A stretch of DNA of 64,000 nt from Zeus faber (GCA_960531495.1 OY482863.1:124001-188000); one strand, 5' to 3'; shown: positions 33,801-45,660, counted from the stretch's first letter. Program-made: numbers and translations. The notes: generated by a model from the letters alone, not told the origin.

Positions 33801-34479
33801 AGCTCCATTATTTTCCATACTTATAGACACTTCGAGGGGGTGTGTAAATATTGCCATGATGATGATGACGAGTCTCTGATCAATTAATGATCGAACACTC
33901 CTCCGTCTTGGACGCCTCCATCATGTCCCTGACCAGCTTCTTTTAGCCTGGGGGCTATATAGAGCGCTAAGCAGCAGGCTGGCATGGGGTGCTGGGGTTG
34001 GGGAGGGGGGTGCATACAGTACAGCACTTCCTTCCCATTATGCCTAACCTTTTCAAAAGGTTGTAGCCTTTCATTTGACATTTTAGAAATGGCCCATTTT
34101 CTTCAACAAGCACGCCCTGGACATCTGACAGAAAGCCATTTTTCAGACATACCTCTCAACCCAGAGTGTGGGGGAAAAAAAAGAAATGTTCCGTGATTTT
34201 GGCACGGCTGGCTAGCTGCCTGGGTGACACGTTATGTGATGAAGGTGTTACTGAGTTCGAAAGTTACGAGCTTACGTTTACAGATATTGGACATCATCAC
34301 TGCAGTCATATTTATTTAACTTGAGACATTTATCCCAAGATCAGAGTAGAACTGACCACAAAACCAAGATACGACCCGTTTTTCCCTCGATGTTACGGAG
34401 CCGACCCTCGCCCGCTCATGGGGTCAACAGGTCAGTGCGAGTAAGGTCCGGGTGTCGGCAGAAGAGATGTTGCTTACGT
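33801..34479. other. No gene recognised
   Basis: Mostly unique-looking sequence; no motif in any frame. Confidence 0.35.
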
Positions 34480-34590
34480 CTGCCAGGGAAGAGGGGGAGG
34501 GATTCGGCCGCTCTGCCACCAGGGCTCCCCCTAGGGCTCCCCCTAGTGGCAGAGCGGCTGAATCGCTCCCCATCTTCCCTCCATCTTCCA
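34480..34590. repeat. Imperfect inverted repeat (hairpin)
   Basis: Core arms 34501-34519 and 34546-34564 match at 18 of 19 positions. They extend outward imperfectly to about 110 bases. The loop holds two copies of a 12-base unit (CTAGGGCTCCCC). Confidence 0.75.
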
Positions 34591-34812
34591 GTGACGAGAA
34601 GAGTCGCGACCGGGATGAACAACCCATGAGACCAGGCAGCGGCGGAGGAGCAGAACGAACAAGTCGGGGTCTCGAACCTGACTATAGTCTTCGTTGTTCT
34701 CTGTCCTCTCTTATAATGCGTTGCCGCTGAGTTATCAATCATTTAAAGGTGCCGTGTGAAAAAAAAAGATTGATAAAATAAAATATAATAAAATAAAACA
34801 AAAATTTTAAAT

Positions 34813-35187
34813 AAAGGTGCAGTGTGTAGAATTAAGTTGCATCTAGCAGTGAGGTAGCCGATCGCAACCCACTGAATACCCCACTCCATGGCGGTGCAAC
34901 ATGGCAGCCTCCACGGAAGAGATGGTGGCCGCGAAACTCGCGAAAGGCCATCTCTAAAGGCTTTGTTTGTCCGTTCTGGGATACCGTTGAAGAATTGGCG
35001 GTGCAACTTGGCGGCCTCCGTGAAGCGTACCCGCTCCTTATGTAGACAAAAACGGCTCATTCTAAGATAACGCCAACACAACAATTCTTATTTTCATGGG
35101 ATTATGCACTGATTAAAACAAACTTATCAATATTATATTCCATTTTTGCCAGTTCTGTTATATAAATTCTACACACTGCACCTTTAA
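34813..35187 (+). mobile_element. MITE copy 2
   Basis: Terminal inverted repeats AAAGGTGCAGTGTGTAGAATT (34813-34833, 21 bases, written as AAAGGTGCAGTG then TGTAGAATT) and its complement at 35165-35185. The interior matches 347-713 in inverse orientation. A further half terminal repeat (AAAGGTGCCGTGTG) lies at 34745-34758. Confidence 0.75.
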
Positions 35188-35192
35188 GTAGA

Positions 35193-35196
35193 TTAT

Positions 35197-35285
<89 letters not shown>
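35193..35285. repeat. (TA)n microsatellite
   Basis: About 44 TA units next to the MITE end. Confidence 0.98.
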
Positions 35286-35288
<3 letters not shown>

Positions 35289-35289
35289 T

Positions 35290-36009
35290 TGCTGCCTACA
35301 CACACAGAGCTCAGGGCATGTTTCTGCCTATAGTGTACACCCACCTCTGCAGATATGTCTTTAATGTCTATATCATCGCATTTCTCTGGGTGTTTACCGT
35401 CTGTAGGCCTTCAGCGTTGCTGCGTTCCCCAAATATACTGTAGATTCAAAGCCATAACATATTAAGTCTAATTTAATTGGAAGTGCTTGCTGTGATCCAA
35501 CGTCAGCGTGTTGAGTTTGAGATTATAAGGAGCCACTTGATGTGGAATATTAACAGTGGAGATTTAATATTTCTCTCAGAGAACATCATGAGATGCTCAT
35601 CATCAACTCTCGAGCTCATCCAATTTAACACCTCTGTATCTGGGAGAGGAATTACACAGCGATACAAAACATCCACGGCAACGTCTCCATCGAGTTTGTT
35701 GTGTGTTTCTCACAAATGTGAGGGAGAAATGCTGTTAGGAAACACTTTTAGACTTTACAGTCTGGCCTAACAACAAAACACACACACACATAAACACACG
35801 CACGTCTGGTTTGCTTCAGTAGATCGATGTTAAATTGAAAAGAAAGTTTTAAAAACACAATGAATTTGGTTCTATCGGTCCTCTTCCAAGTATCCACCCC
35901 AAGTCCAAGTATTTATTTTTCTTTTGCATAAAAGACAATTACAAAAAGAAAAAAGAAAATTATGGGTGTACCAAGCAAAAAACCTGGTTTGAACCTGTCT
36001 CCACCCACT
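35290..36009. other. Unique-looking region, one 97-codon frame
   Basis: The plus frame 35477-35770 (word FEIIRSHLMWNINSGDLIF) has no motif or splice signs I recognise. It could be chance. Confidence 0.3.
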
Positions 36010-36620
36010 AACCGCACACAATCAGTGATGCACGACACGCAAACGATTTGTTTGTAATGAATTCATCTTTTAAATGAATCAGGAGTCTCAAGTCACTCCG
36101 GCAAAATAATCAAATTGCATTCACGACTCAGAGCCGAATCAACTATTCTGTCTCTTGTTGCACCGACCGAATCAAATGAACGATGATTCTGAAAAACGGA
36201 TCTAATCTTTTTACCAACTTAGTCACTCGCAAAGAGCTGAATCTCTCAAAAGAGCCAACCATTTCATTTTAAGCCACTTCACTTTAGTTGATTGGTGATA
36301 TATGAAAGAAAGTTTTCAAAATATACAAAACATTCAGTCCTTTCGACCATGCTACAAGTTTTTTTTTCTTTTGTAAAAGGGCAATGACAAAAAGAAAAAC
36401 AAATAGTAAATAAACAAAATAGGTAATGATACAGAAAAACAGTTTTTGAACCTCTCTCCACCCCCTGACCATACACAAACAGTGATGCATGACTCGCAGA
36501 CGTTTTATATGTCGCGAGTCTGAAAAACGGAACTAAACTTTTTACTGAGTCACTCGCAGTTGGAAAATGGGCGTGGCTTCACAGTCCCCGCTAAGTCAGT
36601 GTAGTTGGTGACGATGGGAG
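36010..36620. repeat. Two copies of a DNA-transposon-like repeat
   Basis: CAGTGATGCACGACACGCAAACG at 36023-36045 (split as CAGTGATGCACGAC and ACGCAAACG) and CAGTGATGCATGACTCGCAG at 36480-36500 start similar blocks with GAAAAACGGA and CTTTTTACTGAGTCACTCGC. Resembles 26090-26530. Confidence 0.5.
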
Positions 36621-36829
36621 CTACCTTTCTTTTCTTTTCTTTTTTTTAAATTTGAGTTGTAGAGTTATCGCTGCACACTTTTTGCAGATTCCAACCACTA
36701 GGTGGCGCACTGAGCCACGCTTAATCTTACGACTCATCTCTAAAGCCTGATTCACACCGAATCCGACAAACGACAAGAACAAAGCAGACAAACAAGAATT
36801 CCATTCGGTCCGAGAGCGAGTCGCATCCC

Positions 36830-36950
36830 GCACGTGTAACGCACGTGTAACGCACGTGTAACGCACGTGTAACGCTGTGGTGCTCTGTGATAAGTTGCGC
36901 CTCCTCTGCGATAAACCCCGCCCCCTCTGCGATAAGCCCCGCCCCTGCTG
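36830..36950. promoter_or_regulatory. Tandem CACGTG and GATAA/GC-box array
   Basis: Four 11-base units with CGCACGTGTAA (36830-36874) carry the CACGTG E-box core. Three units of about 20 bases (36885-36950) pair GATAA with a CCCCGCCCC GC box. The cluster lies in a repeat-like block (GATTCACACCGAATCCGACA), so it may be transposon-derived. Activity is unproven. Confidence 0.35.
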
Positions 36951-36959
36951 CGGTTTTCC

Positions 36960-37639
36960 ACATGTGATTGAGGCTCAGCGACACATTCAGATCTTTCAAC
37001 TCATATGACAAGTTTCTGTACAACCGGAAATTACGTGAGTTATATATATTTTTTATTGGAATTTGGCTAAAAACTAAGTAAATAAGTCAAATATATAAAA
37101 TAATTAGGGTATTACCGTTAACGTTGGATGTCACCATATTCACTATATATTTTAATATCAGTGAATCGTGTGTACTTTTTAAATTGTTGTTTGCACTTTG
37201 CAAACACTATATAAAGGGAGTTTTAAACTGTCATCCATGGAAAATGGTAAATGTCCAGATGAGCACATTTTGGGATGCGAAACTCATGCGCAGTTCATCC
37301 GACGGCCACTAGGGAGAGGATCCGACTGTCACATTTGTAAATGGACTTGATGTGACAGCTTAACACCGATTTGATTTCACATTTGTAAAGAACTATTAAT
37401 ATTTCGACAGGGATTGTCATGTTTAATTACAGGACAGCCATTTATTTCAGTTTACAGCTAAAAAAAAAAAATAATTCTTTGAGAATTCACAGTCATACCT
37501 TTTTTAACGTACCTTGCCTAAAGTCCTAAAAGGATTTTTGAAAAATCAATTGTGTTTCATTACAGCGCTGAGAATAACCCCTTCTGTAAAATAGTGTGAT
37601 TAGGGAAAACCCTTGCTTCTTCAGAGTTTATTTTCCTTT
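36960..37639. other. No gene recognised
   Basis: AT-rich with scattered A and T runs; bases 37290-37340 look like a repeat edge. Confidence 0.35.
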
Positions 37640-37812
37640 TTTTCACTTTGGGGTTCACAGGTTTTTCTTTAAACTCCACCATCACTTTCTGGATTGATTG
37701 CGGCGATTCCTTTGAAACAGAACGGATGGATGAATGGAACCACTTTTGGTCTTTCTTCTTTCTTTCCCAGCAGCCATTTCCTATTCAACGCCGGAATTAT
37801 ACAGAATGTTCA

Positions 37813-37847
<35 letters not shown>

Positions 37848-38147
37848 TTTCTCTCTCTCTGTTTCTGTTATTCATTTGTCTGTCTTCTGTTTGTTTCTCT
37901 GTCTCTCTGTGTTTCTCTCATTCATCTGTCTGTCTTCTGTTTTTGTCTGTCTTGTCTGCCTGTCTGTCCAATTGTCTGTCTCTCTGTCTGTCTTTCGGTT
38001 CTGTCTGTCTATCTTTCTCTATGCCGTCTGTGTGCGCCAATTCCTTTCAAATAGATGAATGGAATAACTTAATATTTTTTTCCCCCCAAGCAGCCATTTC
38101 CTTCAATGCCGGGATTATCCGGGATATTGATCAGAAAAAAATCCACG

Positions 38148-38226
<79 letters not shown>
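37640..38226 (+). repeat. Duplicated modules B and C with (CTGT)n and (TA)n
   Basis: Module C (37640-37810) and module B (38020-38135) resemble 33395-33530; they share TTCCTTT, AGCAGCCATTTCCT and GGGATTATCCGGGATATTGA (B) or a diverged form (C). Between them is a degenerate (CTGT)n array (37814-38010); after B come (CA)n and (TA)n to 38226. Confidence 0.7.
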
Positions 38227-38232
<6 letters not shown>

Positions 38233-38239
38233 TTTTTGT

Positions 38240-38540
38240 TGGGGGGGGGGTGGGGGATAAGACCTGTAGTCTACATCAACGGGCCCTGCTTCTCTGATTA
38301 CGTGCATCGACCGCCGACTCCTGACAATCATCCCTGTCCCCTACTCCGAGCCGAGCCTGTGAAGAATCAATCAAAGGCAGATAGATATGGGCAGCCGCCG
38401 CCGCAGCGACCGATTTTGGGCATGCATGGCTTTCCTTAATAGACAAGATGAGAGAAATCGATAGGCAATTTGGCACCGCAGAGCCGGGACGAATCAGAGG
38501 ACATTTCACCAATGTATTCCCAAAGAACGAAGACAGGGGC
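38240..38540. other. Unique island, possible conserved non-coding element
   Basis: Even composition, single copy in the window. Words include AATCAATCAAAGGCAGATAG, CCTTAATAGACAAGATGAG and GAATCAGAGGACATTTCACC. No frame has a motif. It is one of the better candidates for constrained non-coding DNA, but that is inference. Confidence 0.3.
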
Positions 38541-38544
38541 AAAG

Positions 38545-39055
38545 GGAGTCTACTCTACCTCCACTCTACATCTATTCTATTTCTACCATTACTCTACTCT
38601 ACCCTCACTCTACCCCTAGCTCTGCGCTATCCTACCTCTACCTACCTTTGCTCTACTACATATCGACCCTATACTTTCTTCTACTCTACCTTGACACTAC
38701 TCCATCTCAACTCTATTCTACCTCTCCTCTGCCCACCTCTGCTCTACATCTACTCTTCTCTACATCCTTCTACTCTCCCATTCTGTACTCTACCTTTACT
38801 CCACCCCCTTCTATGCTACCTCCACTCTTCCTCTATTCTACCTCTACTCGACCTCTACTTATGCTGTAGCTCGCTCTACTTACTCAAACTCTATTCTAAC
38901 TCTACCTTCCTCAACTCTACCTCTACTCTACCTCCCTCAACTCTACCCCTACCTCTACCTCCATTTACTCTACATTCCTCTACCTCTACCGTAACCTTTC
39001 TATTTAAGTCTACCTACCTCCAATCTATTATACCGTACCTTTACCCCTACATCCA
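38545..39055. repeat. CTCTAC-rich pyrimidine-biased tract
   Basis: About 500 bases built from CTCTACCT-like units of variable length, with strong C/T bias on the plus strand. A 212-codon plus frame of Leu, Ser, Tyr and Pro is a by-product. Confidence 0.9.
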
Positions 39056-39088
39056 CAGGCAATTGATGAGGGTATCCACAATCTAAAA

Positions 39089-39545
39089 TATACACCAGTC
39101 AGCCACAACATTAAAACCACCATTAATAACCACTAATATTGTTTAGCTCTCCCTTGTGCCATCAAAACAGCTCTGACCCTCCCAGTTGGGAGAAAAACAA
39201 GCCCAATCAATGGGTGCCCCACCCATTGATTGGGCTTGTTTTTCCAGCACATCCCACATATGCTCAATCGGAACCGTCCCTAACCCCGGCCATCCACAGG
39301 ATGTACAAGAAAACCTGATGCATCAGACCAGGCCACCTTCTTCCATTGCTCCATGGTCCAGTTCAAATGGGAACCATGTTCCCATTGTAGGTGCTTTCGG
39401 CGGTGGACAGGGCTCAGCAAGGGCACTGTGACCGGTGTTCAGCTACGCAGCCCCATACGCTGCAATGCATTGTGTGTTCTGACACCTTTCTATCATAGCT
39501 TGCATTAACTTTTTCAGCAATTGTGCTACAGTAGGAGTCACTTGA
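39089..39545 (-). pseudogene. Tc1 family 2 relic with internal palindrome
   Basis: It starts with the terminal repeat (CAGCCACAACATTAAAACC). The minus strand holds transposase pieces around EH-WD-LE and, further right, segments that match the centre of a fish Tc1 transposase. The middle is deleted. At 39193-39243 a 24-base perfect inverted repeat with a 3-base loop interrupts the coding sequence. The DDE triad cannot be traced. Confidence 0.65.
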
Positions 39546-40351
39546 AGAGGGCTCTTACAGCCGGCTGACAGCCGAATTGCAACCAGCTTCCCGTCAGCTT
39601 CCGGTCAACCACCAGGTGCCTCCCAGCTGGCTGCCATTTGACTGGAATCCCCCCTCCTTCTCATGAGTCCTGACAGGGCGTGTTTTATTTAGACTGTAAA
39701 CACGCCCATTTCTTCAATTGCAGTGTGTCACCATGAGATGGTGCTAACAAAAAACACAATCACATTCCCGAGAGAGATTTCAGATTTTCACCGCTAACCC
39801 TAACCCATTACCTGAGATATTATTCTTTGAACCCTGACCTGAGTTCATCTTTCAAAGTTCAATTGTTTATTGTCATATGAATAAAAAAAGGTCTTCATGA
39901 TTTATTTTAATCTACATGTTGCACAGTTTTTAATTTCAAAATGGGAGCTGTTTGTTGATTTACATTTTTAAAATTACAAAATTCAATAGCTTTGAAACAA
40001 GGTCGATGTAATTATAGTTTCAACTTTTTTGTTAAATAAAAAATAACAATAAAATAACAATCCAAGCATTATTATAAGTAATGAGATTCTTTGTCTCAGA
40101 GCTAACTCAACTTTACATAATACATAAAATAATGTTAGTGATTAAAATAAAACAGTGTTTTAAAACTGTATTTAAACTGTTCATTTTTAAACAGAATTTA
40201 AAAATCTAAAATGGAAAGAAGTTGTGTAGTATAGGTAATATACAAGTATTTAAGTTAAAGAAAGACAAAATATAATGCAGACAATAATTACTGTGAGTCA
40301 GCTTGATAGTGGACATCTTAAATAGTCATGGGCCACAACAATGCAGTGTCA
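39546..40351. other. AT-rich region, no gene recognised
   Basis: Bases 39590-39720 (CAGCTTCCCGTCAGCTTCC) look like another repeat. The rest is AT-rich. Confidence 0.4.
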
Positions 40352-41790
40352 AGATTCAGGATTCAAGATTCAAGAGGTTAATTTGTCATAAATATACTGT
40401 ACATACGTTCATACAAATATGCAGTGAAATGTCTTAGCAACGCACCCGGATATTATACACAATTGTAAATAAACCAAACATGATAGCAAACCTAATTTCT
40501 ACCTAGCAAACTAACTGAAACTAACTTATTCCTAAAAATTAAATGCAGTCAGTGAATAAAATAATATAAATAAAATAAAAATGTAATAAGACTCAAAAGG
40601 TAATACAGACTGGGGGTACAAAATAGAGGTAAAGGGAATAGAGTTACGATATGGGATAGGCTATTTGTATATACAGATATGTGCAGTAAAGTGCATGTGA
40701 ATAAAATGTGTATGGAGATATACAGTATAGTATACAACAGTACGACACGGCATACAGTAACACCGAACAGAACAGCAATACAGCGCAGTATGCAGTAACC
40801 CAGAACAGTGATACAGTAACTTGCAGTACAGTATGGTACATACAGTATAGTAAGGCGGAGGGGCCATATTAGTGACTTAGTGAGGACTCCTGGTGAGTTC
40901 AGCATTGACAGTTCTTATGGCTTGCAGGAAGAAACTCCGTCTCAGTCGCTCTGTCCTTGCTGTGTGGCTGCGGAGGCGCTTTCCTGACCACAGCAGCTCG
41001 GACAGTCCATTGTTAGGGTGATGAGGATCCTTCATGATCCTACGGGCTCTGCTACTACACCTCCTGGTGTATAAGTCCTGTAGGGAGGGGAGGGTAGTTC
41101 CAGTTGTACGTTAGGCTAAATGCACCACCCTTTGCAGGGCCCACATGTCCTGAGTGGTAGAGTTCCCAAACCAGGCAGTGATGTTGCCTGTCAGCATGCT
41201 CTCCACTGCTCCAGAGTAGAAGGACTTGAGGATCCCCACCGAGACCCTGGATTTCCTAGCTGCTTGAGGTGGTCAAGGCGCTGCCTCGCCTTTCTCACCA
41301 GAGTGTCTATGTGTGTAGTCCATGTTAAATCCTCTGTGATGTGGACTCCCGGGTACTTGAAGCTGCTCACCCTGTCGACAGAAGTCCCATTAATCACCGA
41401 CGGCGCGTGCATCTTTTGTTGTAATCCACTCCTAAAGTCCACAATCAGCTCCTTAGTTTTGCTGACCTTCAGAAGGAGGCTGTTGTCCTGGCACCAGAGT
41501 GACAAGTCAGCCACCTCCTTGCGGTAAGCCTTCTCATTATCATCGTTGATCAGACCCACCAAGACGGTGTCTTCAACAAACTTGATGATGGTGTTGGAGC
41601 TGGACCTGGCCACACAGTCATGTGTGTACAGGGAGGACAGTAGGGGGCTGAGGGCTCAGCCCTGGGGGGATCCTGTGTTCAGTGTGAGGGAGCTGGACAT
41701 GTGCCTCCCCACCCTAACCACCTCGGGCCGAGCTGAGAGGAAGTCCAGGATCCAAGCACACAGCGGAGTGCTCAGTCGTAGTCCTTGTCA
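40352..41790 (-). pseudogene. Rex1-like LINE copy, 5'-truncated
   Basis: The reversed tail is at 40352-40700 (TTCAAGATTCAAGAGGTTAA, ATATGCAGTGAAATGTC). The reverse transcriptase runs on the minus strand at about 40870-41790. The first part (ARSSSNTIIKFVEDTVLVGL) shows the active site as FVED instead of FADD, then DLSLWCQDNSLLLKVSKTKE and RVSSFKYPGVHITEDLTW. It is truncated before the catalytic FIDYSSAF block. Frameshifts near 41250 and 41640 disrupt it. Confidence 0.8.
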
Positions 41791-43134
41791 TACTGAATGG
41801 TCAGATAGACACAGTGTTGACGACAAAATCTGCTGTATACTACTAATAGGTAAGACAAAACCGGTATGCAATACTTGATACATAAAAGGGACTGATTTTA
41901 AAGTTTTACGAGCATTGTTTTAAAGTGGCCAAGAGTGTGGATTCATAGGTTTTAGTCTTCTCCCTTTTGATTTCAAAATGAGGGTTTTTGAACTATCTAA
42001 TTTTTATTTTACCTATAATAATTGTGAAATATCACAACAAATTTCTGCATTTGAGCCTATCTGTCGGAGAAACGGTCCCCCATCACACCCCCCCCCCCCC
42101 ATCTAATAGCTTGATTTTCCAAATTCCAAAAAAGATTAGTTGAAAACTATTAAATACCGCCATATAGTGAAGTATATATTTGATTCCCCCTCTACAGAGA
42201 AGAATTTTCACCTCTCAGTGAGAAAGGGGTGGAATGCTCCATTGAGATGTTGAGATTTTCATCAAAGGGTCTGTGTTTTTATACTGTATGTATTAGGAAG
42301 AAGAGAAGAAGAAGAAGAATTCGTTAGGTGTGGGGGCTTTCAGACCTGTTGGGTGACACAATGATGGGCCATTAAGTGTAAACAAAGAGAGGGCCCAAGG
42401 CCTTATCTGTAGCCTGCTTTGTGGTCACTCAAAAAATAGTGTACTGCACCCTTGTGTAAAAGTTGTAGACTGGGACACTCAAACAATACAAATGATTATA
42501 AAAAAAATGAAGTAGGAAGCAATAGGTAAAACAGCAAAAACATGTGATCCACAATAAAGGGTGATCCAGCAATACAGATAAAAATGATCTCAAACAATTA
42601 ATAGTCATAATGCACAGATGGTCAATTACACTTGTGTGTGTGTCTGTGCATTAGTTGTCGTCCATAGAGTAGTAGTAATAAGTAATACCGAAACTTATAT
42701 GGTGCGCAAATGGCACACTGCAGGACAACAAAACACCCCGCTTCAATTCTCAGAGTTAGGTTCAACAAAGACAGTTGTTGACAGACAGAAGAAGGTGCTG
42801 AAGATAGCATGATTTAATTCATGAAGTTATCAATTTTTGGTAAAGCAGCGGAAATGTACATTATGCTTAACCGGCATACTGTACACATGCTGTATAATAG
42901 CCCATCTGTAGTTCATCCTTGGATTTTCCCCTAACCCTGTTCTGAATTTCAGGTAGGGCTTAGGCTTTCATCTGTTTGTGTTGACCACACCCCTGGTATT
43001 TATTAGCGGCCTGTTTTTTATTTGAGTAACTGTTTATATTTCAGGAAATATGGTAACTCAAATAATATGAATTACCTTATTTTCTAAACCTTACTCTGTA
43101 ATTTTGTACATTATCACCTCAATGTTAACCTCGC
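41791..43134. other. AT-rich region, no gene recognised
   Basis: Poly-C at 42090-42101 and mostly AT-rich single-copy sequence. No motif-bearing frame. Confidence 0.4.
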
Positions 43135-43335
43135 TACCATCAGTAAGGACCCCACCAAAAACATGCACACATCGTCCAACCAGCGATGGACACTCGTTAC
43201 CAGGTCCCCGGGCGCCGACGAACGCTGCTCACTGCTCCTGGCTGCCCCCCCGGAGGAAGGAAAAGCCAGGATGGGTCAAATGCAGAGGCCTCATTTTACC
43301 GGCACCATCCAAAGCATGTACATGTGTGTGTGTGT
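43135..43335 (+). mobile_element. SINE-like repeat, 3' part
   Basis: The 3' half of the family (CAGTAAGGACCCC, ACCAGCGATGGACACTC, CTGCTCCTGGCTGCC). The tRNA-like head is absent. Confidence 0.6.
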
Positions 43336-43600
43336 ATGCATGTGTTCTGGTGTCTTGCGTGACAATTTTAGATTCTTCTTTTTTAAGTTTTGTGTTTATT
43401 TTATACAAGCATAGTATGGAACCAGATGAGAATGATCACTCATATTAGATCTACAAGATATAATTTAAAACTTTGTTCCCACTTTCTTAAAGCATGGGCT
43501 GGCTTGCTCTGTGATTTTCTGTTTCATTCAAATAACTTCGTAAATTTAAATAAATACATCAACAATAACAATGCTATTGTTATCTTCTATTATCACCCAG

Positions 43601-43765
43601 AGTGATGTGACTCGACTGGGCGGACTCAGTGAGAGGGACCGTGGTTGTGGTTCTGGAACCATCACCGGCACTTCCATCACTGACGGTTCAGTCTCTGAAG
43701 GTTCAGTCTTTGAAGTTTCAGTCTCTGAAGGTTCAGTCTCTGTCCTGGCAGCAGGAGCTGACTGA
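43601..43765 (+). other. Exon-like open stretch with pentapeptide repeat
   Basis: TTATCTTCTATTATCACCCAG before 43601 (split as TTATCTTCTATTATC and ACCCAG) is a fair splice acceptor. The frame after it encodes SDVTRLGGLSERDRG and then four GSVSE-type units (15-base tandem repeats, 43690-43740), ending at TGA 43763-43765. The tandem repeat may be chance, so confidence is low. Confidence 0.25.
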
Positions 43766-43769
43766 GTTT

Positions 43770-44339
43770 CTCAAAACGGTGTTCTAAGAACTACGATCGT
43801 CCCTACAGTAGTGCCTGCAGTGTGGACACAATGAAAGGGATGGTTCCTCCAAACGGCTTTAGAACTATGAAAAAGTTCCTGCGGTGCAAAACTGCATAAT
43901 ATGGTGAGTTTTGCGATACATTAAATATTGCGATTACATTTGTTGCAATATTTCACCTTTTTTAATGTCAATTAAAACACCTGTTACACACAGTGTTTTC
44001 ATTCATTTTATTAAATGGAATACACCTACAAAAAAAACAAAACACTGATTCATTCATTGTTTCAAACCATTTGTTCTTTGAAATCAGAGATGTATGTATT
44101 AATTCTATTAGATGTCAAAACATATGTTCCCTTCCAAAACATGTCTATTTTTCATTAAATAAACACAAGATTATCCCGTATACACAAATTGCTTTACGTT
44201 TTGAACCACTGCTCTCTGGACAGATAAAGCATTGCAACTGCTATTCCAGAAATGCATCCTTGGGGCGTTCTCAGGCACCGGAGCGAAATTACATCATCGA
44301 GGGGGCTATAACAGTATATAACAGTATGTTGTGTCGCTT
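43770..44339. other. AT-rich region, no gene recognised
   Basis: No motif in any frame. Confidence 0.35.
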
Positions 44340-45075
44340 TTAGACGTTTTTCCATGTAGTATATTTTGACATTTTTTGTCATAGTGTAGTATGTTGGTTT
44401 TGGAAGTTCCTTAGTGTAGAATATTCCGATGTTTTTCGACAGAGAATAGTTTGTCATTTTTGGAAGTTTTTTAGTAGAGTAAACTTTGAAGTTTTTCAGC
44501 AGAGTATATTCTGATATTTTTCAACATGGTATGTAGAATATTGTTTTATGACATTTTTCTGCGTCCTATATTTTTTAGGCATAGTACAGACTGCTGTTTT
44601 TGGAAGTTTTTCAGTCGAGTATAATTTGACATTTTCGATATAGTATAGCATGTCATTTCCAGACATTTTTCAGTACTATGTTTTGACTTCCTTCGACATA
44701 GTCGATATATGTCATTAAAAAATTATTTTACGGTGTAATATACTTTGACGTTTTCCGACATATTTAATGTCTTATTTTGACTTTTTTCAGTGTTGTATAT
44801 TTGGAGATTTTTCAATATAGTATAGTATGTCATTATTGTACGCTTTTCAGCGTGGTATATTTTAACGGTCAGCATAATTAAATTTAACATTTTCTACATA
44901 GTATAGAATTCTGTTTTTAGATTTTTTTCGGTGTACTATATTTTTATGTTTTTGACATAGTTGTTGTCCTTTTTGTAAGTTTTTACATGTAATATAATCT
45001 GACGTTTTTCGACATAGTATAGTCTTGTGTTTTTTGGAAGTTTTTTAGTGTAGCATATTGTGACGTTAGACATTA
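44340..45075. repeat. Degenerate satellite, about 62 to 70-base unit
   Basis: Recurring words TTTTTGGAAGTTTTTCAG, TTTTTCGACATAGTATAG and GTAGTATATTTTGAC, at roughly 62-70 base spacing, about 10 units, heavily diverged. Confidence 0.75.
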
Positions 45076-45370
45076 GATATTGGGAAGATCGAAGGAAATA
45101 GCTTAAAGATAGTATCTGATCTAGAGGATCGTTGAAAAAGCTTTGTTAAACTCAGAAATACCCCCCCCACCCAGACAGACGTGTCGCCAGCTACGTGTTG
45201 CGCAGGTTAGGATAGGAAGCGGATATATCGGTCTGGAGGACCGTGGATGAAGTGGCCAATTTTGCATCGATCAAGAGAATCGTGGTTTTTGCTTGTCTAG
45301 TTTTTTTTTTTGTTTTTTTTTAATGTTTTTCAACATTATTGAATTCAGATTATTATAGATTATTCTTGAT

Positions 45371-45660
45371 GCCTCCTAGCACAAGCGTTGAGGGCGAGAA
45401 AACAGAATAGTACTCTCATTCCCTCCTAGGAAAAGCATTGAGGGCGAGAAAGCAGAATAGTACTCTCATTCCCTCCTAGCAAGAGCGTTGAGGTTTAGTG
45501 AGGAACTTCTGGTGTTGTCAAAATTATATTAAATTAATTAATAAATAAAGTAAGTTACTCTTGACCCCTCCTAGCAAAACCGTGAGGGGAAAAAAGCTGA
45601 AAAGTACTTTTGCTCCCCCCTAACAAAAGCGTTGAGGGTAGGTGAGGAACTTCTGGCGTT
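45371..45660. repeat. 50-base tandem repeat with a second unit type
   Basis: Type A units start at 45371 and 45421, with a third start at 45471; the spacing is exactly 50. They carry CCTCCTAG, GCGTTGAGGGCGAGAA and GAATAGTACTCTCATT. A second array starts at about 45566 and 45616, again 50 apart. Each array ends with the word GAGGAACTTCTGGYGTT (45500 and 45644). The family is not recognised; it may encode a structured RNA, but this is only a guess. Confidence 0.7.

Noticed and set aside
35477-35770. 97-codon plus frame
   Set aside because: No motif, no clear splice signals; kept only as an unrecognised frame in an unassigned region.
38448-39086. 212-codon Leu/Ser/Tyr frame
   Set aside because: Product of the CTCTAC tract; no stop because of base bias.
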